This document shows positions 22,798 through 26,523 of a stretch of 26,523 nucleotides of DNA, in pieces. The translations under genes and the position numbers were made by a program. Source of the stretch: an uncultured Clostridia bacterium (GTDB taxonomy: Bacteria; Bacillota_I; Bacilli_A; RF39; UBA660). Every line of letters begins with the position of its first letter. The stretch's first letter is position 1. The stretch spans positions 1 to 26,523 of the forward strand of contig CAMNBS010000006.1 in the NCBI GenBank assembly GCA_946533175.1. Direction: 5' to 3'. The notes under the pieces are model-generated. The model saw only the letters and a program-made list of their open reading frames with translations. It was not told where the DNA came from and ran no database searches.

Positions 22798-24414
22798 ATG
22801 AGAAAAAAGGATTTTTGGTTAATAATATTAGTAGTTTTATTTATGATTACAACTGTTAAAGCTGAAAGTAAATTAAATCTTGATTGTGGAGATAATAAAG
22901 TTTCAGAAGGAGAAACCCTTTCATGTAATTTGAGTTTACAATATCAAGAAGAAAGATTTAGTAGTATTGAGTTTAATTACGAAAATGTCAGTGGTTTTGA
23001 AAAAGTAGGTAATGTTTCGCTTTATAATAATAATGGTAAAATTACAATTACAAATATTGAAGTTTCAGATAATAGTCAATCAGTTAATCTTGCTAAAGTT
23101 AAAGTAAGTGGTGATAATAATAAGAAAATAAGTTTGACAAATATTAAAATGACTGATTCAGCTGAAAGTGTTGTTACATCAGCTGATATTGTTCGAGATA
23201 TTGAAGTTACAAAAGCAGAAGTAGTTGATAGTAAATTAAAAACAATTACTATTGATGGAGTAGAAATATCTGGATTTTCCCCTAATAAATATAGTTATTT
23301 AAATATTACCGTTAATAAAACTATTGTAAGTATTGATGCGGTTTCAAACAATAAAAATACGATCATAACTGGATTGGGTCAAGTGTTTTTAAGACCGAAT
23401 GTTACTACTACTCAACATATAGTTGTTACACCAAATGATGGTGAAGCAATAACTTACACTCTTCTTTTAACATATGTTCCAGCTAGTAAAGATAATAATT
23501 TGAAGAGTTTAGAAATATATCATGGCAATAATAAAATCGATTTTTCTTTCGATGATTCTAAAACGTCTTTTGATGTTAAAATAGATGATGGTAGTATTGA
23601 TAAGGTAAATATTAAGGCTGAACCTAATGATAATAAGGCTACCTTTATTGAAAAGTATGCACCAAGAGAAGTTAAATTATCATATGGAAAGAATACCTTT
23701 GAAATAAGAGTAAAAGCTGAATCAGGAGAAATTAAAGTATATACTTTAAATATTACTAGAACTGATAATCGTAGTAATGATACATCTTTAAAAAGTTTAA
23801 CAATTAATGATGAAGAAATCGTTCTTACTAAAACGGATACAAAATATGAAATAACATTAGCTAGTGATATTGATAAAACTAAAATAAATGCTGTAGCTAA
23901 TGATAGTAAAGCTAAAGTAGAATATAAAGATATAACTTTAAAAACTGGTAACAATAATGTTACAATTAAAGTAACTGCTGAAAATGGTACAAGTAAACAA
24001 TATCAAATTGTTGTTATTCGTGAAGAAGAAAAAGAAATTCCACAAGAAATCGAAGAAGAAAAGGAAGAAGAAAAAACTTTACTAGAAAACATTACTGTAA
24101 ATGGATATGATTTAAACTTTGATGTTAATAAAATGACCTATGATTTAACAATCAAAGAAGATACAAATAAATTAGATATTATTGTTACTCCAACAGAAAA
24201 AATTGAAACTACTATTTTAGGAAATGGTAATTTAGTTAATAATAGTACAATTATTATTCGAGTAACAGATAGTGAAGGAGTAAAAAGTTATACAATTAAC
24301 ATTCATAAAGAAAAAGGTAATAATATCTTAAATATTTTATGTATAAGCACATTTATTATTGGTATAATTGCATTTATATCATCAATTATTTATGCTATAA
24401 AAAAGAAAAAATAG
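22798..24414 (+). CDS. Membrane-anchored protein with four cadherin-like beta-sandwich repeats
   Basis: A 538-residue protein with a cleavable-type signal peptide (1-23, ending VKA), an N-terminal beta-rich domain that may be cohesin-like (about 25-130), and four repeats of about 80-90 residues (roughly 145-228, 235-325, 331-411, 430-508). The repeats open with patterns such as LKSLTINDEE and close with YTLNITR or YTINIHK, the hallmark of the cadherin-like beta-sandwich (PF12733-type) fold. A Glu-rich linker separates repeats 3 and 4. A C-terminal membrane helix (about 514-533) and KKKK tail anchor it, so the repeats face outward. The start is ATG 22798 with AGGTG 3 bp before it; the GTG at 22792 lies in that site. 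Role unknown, possibly adhesion or envelope binding. Confidence 0.8.
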   Translation: MRKKDFWLIILVVLFMITTVKAESKLNLDCGDNKVSEGETLSCNLSLQYQEERFSSIEFNYENVSGFEKVGNVSLYNNNGKITITNIEVSDNSQSVNLAKVKVSGDNNKKISLTNIKMTDSAESVVTSADIVRDIEVTKAEVVDSKLKTITIDGVEISGFSPNKYSYLNITVNKTIVSIDAVSNNKNTIITGLGQVFLRPNVTTTQHIVVTPNDGEAITYTLLLTYVPASKDNNLKSLEIYHGNNKIDFSFDDSKTSFDVKIDDGSIDKVNIKAEPNDNKATFIEKYAPREVKLSYGKNTFEIRVKAESGEIKVYTLNITRTDNRSNDTSLKSLTINDEEIVLTKTDTKYEITLASDIDKTKINAVANDSKAKVEYKDITLKTGNNNVTIKVTAENGTSKQYQIVVIREEEKEIPQEIEEEKEEEKTLLENITVNGYDLNFDVNKMTYDLTIKEDTNKLDIIVTPTEKIETTILGNGNLVNNSTIIIRVTDSEGVKSYTINIHKEKGNNILNILCISTFIIGIIAFISSIIYAIKKKK

Positions 24415-24441
24415 AGGCTTTACAGAGGTGTAAAGCCCTCT
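24413..24441 (+). terminator. Stable hairpin between the surface-protein gene and ffh
   Basis: GGCTTTAC (24416-24423) pairs perfectly with GTAAAGCC (24430-24437) around AGAGGT, extendable past a bulge. It follows the stop codon at once, but no T tract comes after it, so it is an imperfect terminator or an mRNA 3'-end or processing structure. Confidence 0.5.
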
Positions 24442-24469
24442 TAACTATATAAGGAAAATAATATATAAT
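24441..24469 (+). promoter_or_regulatory. Promoter of ffh
   Basis: TTAACT (24441-24446), a 17-bp spacer and a perfect TATAAT (24464-24469), without TG extension. Initiation near 24476 would begin the mRNA at the GGTGAT ribosome site. ffh can thus be expressed apart from the ftsY block. Confidence 0.6.
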
Positions 24470-24487
24470 GAAATAGGTGATGAAATT

Positions 24488-25795
24488 ATGTTTGAAGGCT
24501 TAGGTGATAGATTAGAAAAAATCATTCATAAAGCGAAAGGTTACGGAAAAATAACGGAAGATAATATTGGTGAAATGTTAAGAGAAGTGCGTCTAGCTTT
24601 ATTAGAAGCTGATGTTAATTATAAAGTTGTTAAGGAATTTACCAATAATGTTAAGGAAAAAGCTTTAGGTCAAGAAGTAAAAACTAGTTTAAAACCAGGA
24701 GATGTTTTTGTTAAAATAATTAGTGATGAATTAGTTGCCTTGTTAGGTGGAGAAGCTAAACCACTGAATGTTAAAGGAAATCCTGCCATATTGATGCTAG
24801 TTGGTTTACAAGGTAGTGGTAAGACAACAACCATTGGAAAACTTGCTAATTTTTTGCGTAAAAAGCATGCAAAAAAACCACTCTTAGTTGCTTGTGATGT
24901 GTATAGACCTGCAGCTATTGATCAATTAAAAACAATCGGTAAAGAATTAAATATTCCAGTTTTTGAAGAAGGATTGAATAATCCTGTTGAAACAAGTCAA
25001 CATGCCATTACCTATGCTAAAGAGAATAATTATGATTATGTTTTAATTGATACGGCTGGAAGGCTTCATATTGATGATGATTTAATGGATGAATTGAATA
25101 ATATTAAAGAAACTGTTCATCCAGAAGAGATTCTTTTAGTAATTGATTCAATGATGGGGCAAGATGCCATAAATGTTATTACAGGTTTCAATGATAAGGT
25201 AAGTTTGACTGGTGTTATTTTAACTAAATTAGATGGTGATACAAGAGGTGGAGTAGCTTTATCTGTTCGCCATTTAACCAATGTACCAATTAAGTTTATC
25301 GGTATTTCGGAAAAAATGGATGGATTAGATAGTTTTGATCCAAAGAGAATGGCTGATCGTATTCTTGGTATGGGCGATGTTGTTTCACTTGTTGAAAAAG
25401 CTAGTGAAGTTATTGATGAAAAAGAGGCTTTAAAAACCATTAATAAAATGCAAAAAGGAAAATATGATTTAGAAGATTTTTTAAAGCAGATGAAACAGAT
25501 AAAAAAAATGGGACCACTAGAAAGTTTAATAAAATTAATTCCTGGTGCTAAAAAAATGGGATTAACAAATGTTCAAATTGACCCTAAACAGTTAGCCCAC
25601 ATTGAAGCTATTATACTTTCAATGACCAAAGAAGAACGTGCTAATCCAAATATTATAAAAGCAAGTCGTAAACAAAGAATCGCTAAAGGTTCATCTCGTG
25701 ATGTTAACGAAGTAAATCGGTTATTAGAACAATTTGAAACTTATAAAAAAATGATGAAACAGATGGCAAGTGGCAATTTTAAATTACCATTTTAA
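24488..25795 (+). CDS. ffh: Signal recognition particle protein Ffh
   Basis: Ffh binds SRP RNA and signal sequences and pairs with FtsY for co-translational membrane targeting. The 435-residue protein has the N domain (about 1-90), G domain with GLQGSGKTTT (106-115), DVYRPAAIDQL, DTAGRLH, TKLDGDTRGG and GISEKMDGLDSFDP, then the Met-rich M domain (about 300-435). The M domain holds GPLESLIKLIPG, SMTKEERANP and the RNA-binding helix RKQRIAKGSSRDVNEVNRLL. Length is typical. It has its own promoter, and a terminator follows. I did not find a 4.5S/scRNA gene nearby. Confidence 0.98.
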   Translation: MFEGLGDRLEKIIHKAKGYGKITEDNIGEMLREVRLALLEADVNYKVVKEFTNNVKEKALGQEVKTSLKPGDVFVKIISDELVALLGGEAKPLNVKGNPAILMLVGLQGSGKTTTIGKLANFLRKKHAKKPLLVACDVYRPAAIDQLKTIGKELNIPVFEEGLNNPVETSQHAITYAKENNYDYVLIDTAGRLHIDDDLMDELNNIKETVHPEEILLVIDSMMGQDAINVITGFNDKVSLTGVILTKLDGDTRGGVALSVRHLTNVPIKFIGISEKMDGLDSFDPKRMADRILGMGDVVSLVEKASEVIDEKEALKTINKMQKGKYDLEDFLKQMKQIKKMGPLESLIKLIPGAKKMGLTNVQIDPKQLAHIEAIILSMTKEERANPNIIKASRKQRIAKGSSRDVNEVNRLLEQFETYKKMMKQMASGNFKLPF

Positions 25796-25811
25796 GATAA
25801 AAAATAAAGTC

Positions 25812-25847
25812 ACTTAACAAGATTATTTTGTTAAGTTCTTTTGTTTA
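25812..25847 (+). terminator. Terminator after ffh
   Basis: ACTTAACAA (25812-25820) pairs perfectly with TTGTTAAGT (25828-25836) around a 7-nt loop, followed by a T-rich tail. Confidence 0.85.
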
Positions 25848-25858
25848 TTTTACAAAAA

Positions 25859-25887
25859 TTGACATTTTTTATAAAATAGTGTATAAT
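25859..25887 (+). promoter_or_regulatory. Consensus promoter for the partial sigma-factor gene
   Basis: A perfect TTGACA (25859-25864), a 17-bp spacer and a perfect TATAAT (25882-25887): a full-consensus sigma-A promoter. Confidence 0.9.
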
Positions 25888-25914
25888 TATAAGGATTTTG
25901 GGAAGTGAATAGAA

Positions 25915-26523
25915 ATGGAAAAAGAAATAGAAAGATGCTATACATTATCATATAGTTTTGAAAAAATAACAATTAAACAATATGAAGATTTATTAAAAAA
26001 CAAAAGTAAAACTAATAAAGAGGCTTTTGTTAAAGGTTTTTTACGATATATTTTTAGTACAACATATAAATTATATACATTATATAAGGATTATTTTAAT
26101 GCCTATTATAGCTTTGAAGAGTTTTTTTATGATGGTATTACTTTGGCATTAGAAATATATGATAATAATTATAACAATTTTTCGGCATATCTTAAATATT
26201 TTTATTTGAGAATGGTTAACATAATAAGAAGAACTTATTTTTTAAATGTCAGTACGACCAAGTGGAGAGAAATAGTTAAAACAAAAGAAGCTCGAAAAAG
26301 AATTGTTGAATTAAATGGTGATTTACCAACTATTGAAGAATTATCTAAAATAACAGGATATAGTGTTAGAAAAGTTCAAAAGTGTTATGACCAAGTTCCT
26401 TTAGATGAAGAGGAAATTCCAGTAACCTATGAAGATGGAATTGTAGATGAAATTGATCGACAGAGTTTACATAGTGATATTATGAAAATATTAGAATTAT
26501 TTCCTCCTGAAACAAGAGAAAAA
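25915..26523 (+). CDS. Sigma-70-family RNA polymerase sigma factor, divergent, 3' end outside window
   Basis: This open frame runs 203 codons to the window edge without a stop. Residues 67-115 resemble sigma region 2 (FEEFFYDGITLALEIYDNNY..FSAYLKYFYLRMVNIIRR). Residues 120-155 resemble region 3 (REIVKTKEARKRIVELNGDLPTIEELSKITGYSVRKVQKCY). The end (RQSLHSDIMKILELFPPETREK) starts region 4. The match is weak in region 2.3-2.4, where the usual aromatic DNA-melting residues and WIRQ motif are not obvious, so it is a diverged or alternative sigma factor and not RpoD. The ribosome site is weak (GGGAAG, 8 bp before ATG). The strong promoter predicts vegetative expression. What it transcribes is unknown. 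Confidence 0.7.
   Translation, partial: MEKEIERCYTLSYSFEKITIKQYEDLLKNKSKTNKEAFVKGFLRYIFSTTYKLYTLYKDYFNAYYSFEEFFYDGITLALEIYDNNYNNFSAYLKYFYLRMVNIIRRTYFLNVSTTKWREIVKTKEARKRIVELNGDLPTIEELSKITGYSVRKVQKCYDQVPLDEEEIPVTYEDGIVDEIDRQSLHSDIMKILELFPPETREK

Noticed and set aside
23520..23954. A 144-codon minus-strand open frame inside the cadherin-like gene
   Set aside because: It lies fully antisense to a well-supported coding gene with repeats; its composition is that of a shadow frame.
22797..24410. The beta-sandwich repeat region as DNA tandem repeats or CRISPR-like array
   Set aside because: The repetition is at the protein level with diverged DNA; there are no regular direct repeats with spacers.
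24414..24487. Signal recognition particle RNA gene near ffh
   Set aside because: The stable hairpin here is too short and lacks the GGAA-tetraloop/asymmetric-loop pattern of SRP RNA.
25117..25440. A 107-codon minus-strand frame within ffh
   Set aside because: Antisense shadow of the conserved G domain of ffh.

Overview
The window looks like a chromosomal segment of a low-GC, Gram-positive-type bacterium of the Bacillota, most likely Bacilli or an Erysipelotrichia-like lineage. The evidence is: very AT-rich DNA with A/T-ending codons; TGnTATAAT-type extended -10 promoters; Shine-Dalgarno sequences of the GGTGAT/GGAGG type; a T-box leader; RNase HIII; and orthologues of Bacillus sporulation genes. 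Every tryptophan codon I checked is TGG and no gene contains an internal in-frame TGA, so this is the standard code and not the Mycoplasma code. I saw no phage, transposon or CRISPR array.

Layout. (1) 1-2092: a promoter, two tandem HAD-superfamily genes and a terminator. (2) 2172-4334: mraY and an ftsW/spoVE-like SEDS gene, a fragment of the cell-wall cluster. (3) 4368-8481: a small surface protein with Listeria-Bacteroides-type repeats, an HTH-metallophosphoesterase fusion, a DUF2974 (Mbeg1-like) alpha/beta hydrolase, an RlmI/RlmK-like methyltransferase and an RluA-family pseudouridine synthase. (4) 8490-11076: rnhC, divergent from an archaeal/non-discriminating-type aspartyl-tRNA synthetase that is preceded by a T-box. 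(5) 11125-12706: LemA plus DUF3137. (6) 12727-14664, minus strand: tRNA-Leu(CAA), a metallophosphoesterase-like protein that has lost most metal ligands, a CPBP protease-like membrane protein and a NifU-domain Fe-S scaffold. (7) 14745-16460: spoIIIAH-like, gerE and gerM. (8) 16490-18944: tRNA-Arg(TCT), DUF2207 and a second, divergent lemA. (9) 19003-19692: an intact sigK. (10) 19757-25795: ftsY, ylxM, a HerA/DUF87-type ATPase, a membrane-anchored cadherin-like beta-sandwich protein and ffh. (11) 25915 to the end: a divergent sigma-70-family gene cut by the window edge.

How the parts fit. The clearest theme is late, mother-cell sporulation: SpoIIIAH and GerM belong to the engulfed-forespore channel/basal complex, SigK is the late mother-cell sigma factor, and GerE is its co-regulator. 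All four lie within 5 kb, although in Bacillus they are dispersed. sigK, gerE and gerM are each preceded by a CATA-type -10-like box instead of the TGnTATAAT box of the housekeeping genes. The sigK start region sits in a 12-bp perfect inverted repeat that could keep read-through lemA transcripts from expressing the sigma factor. The second theme is protein targeting: ftsY-ylxM-ffh encode the SRP pathway, but two extra genes are inserted between ylxM and ffh.
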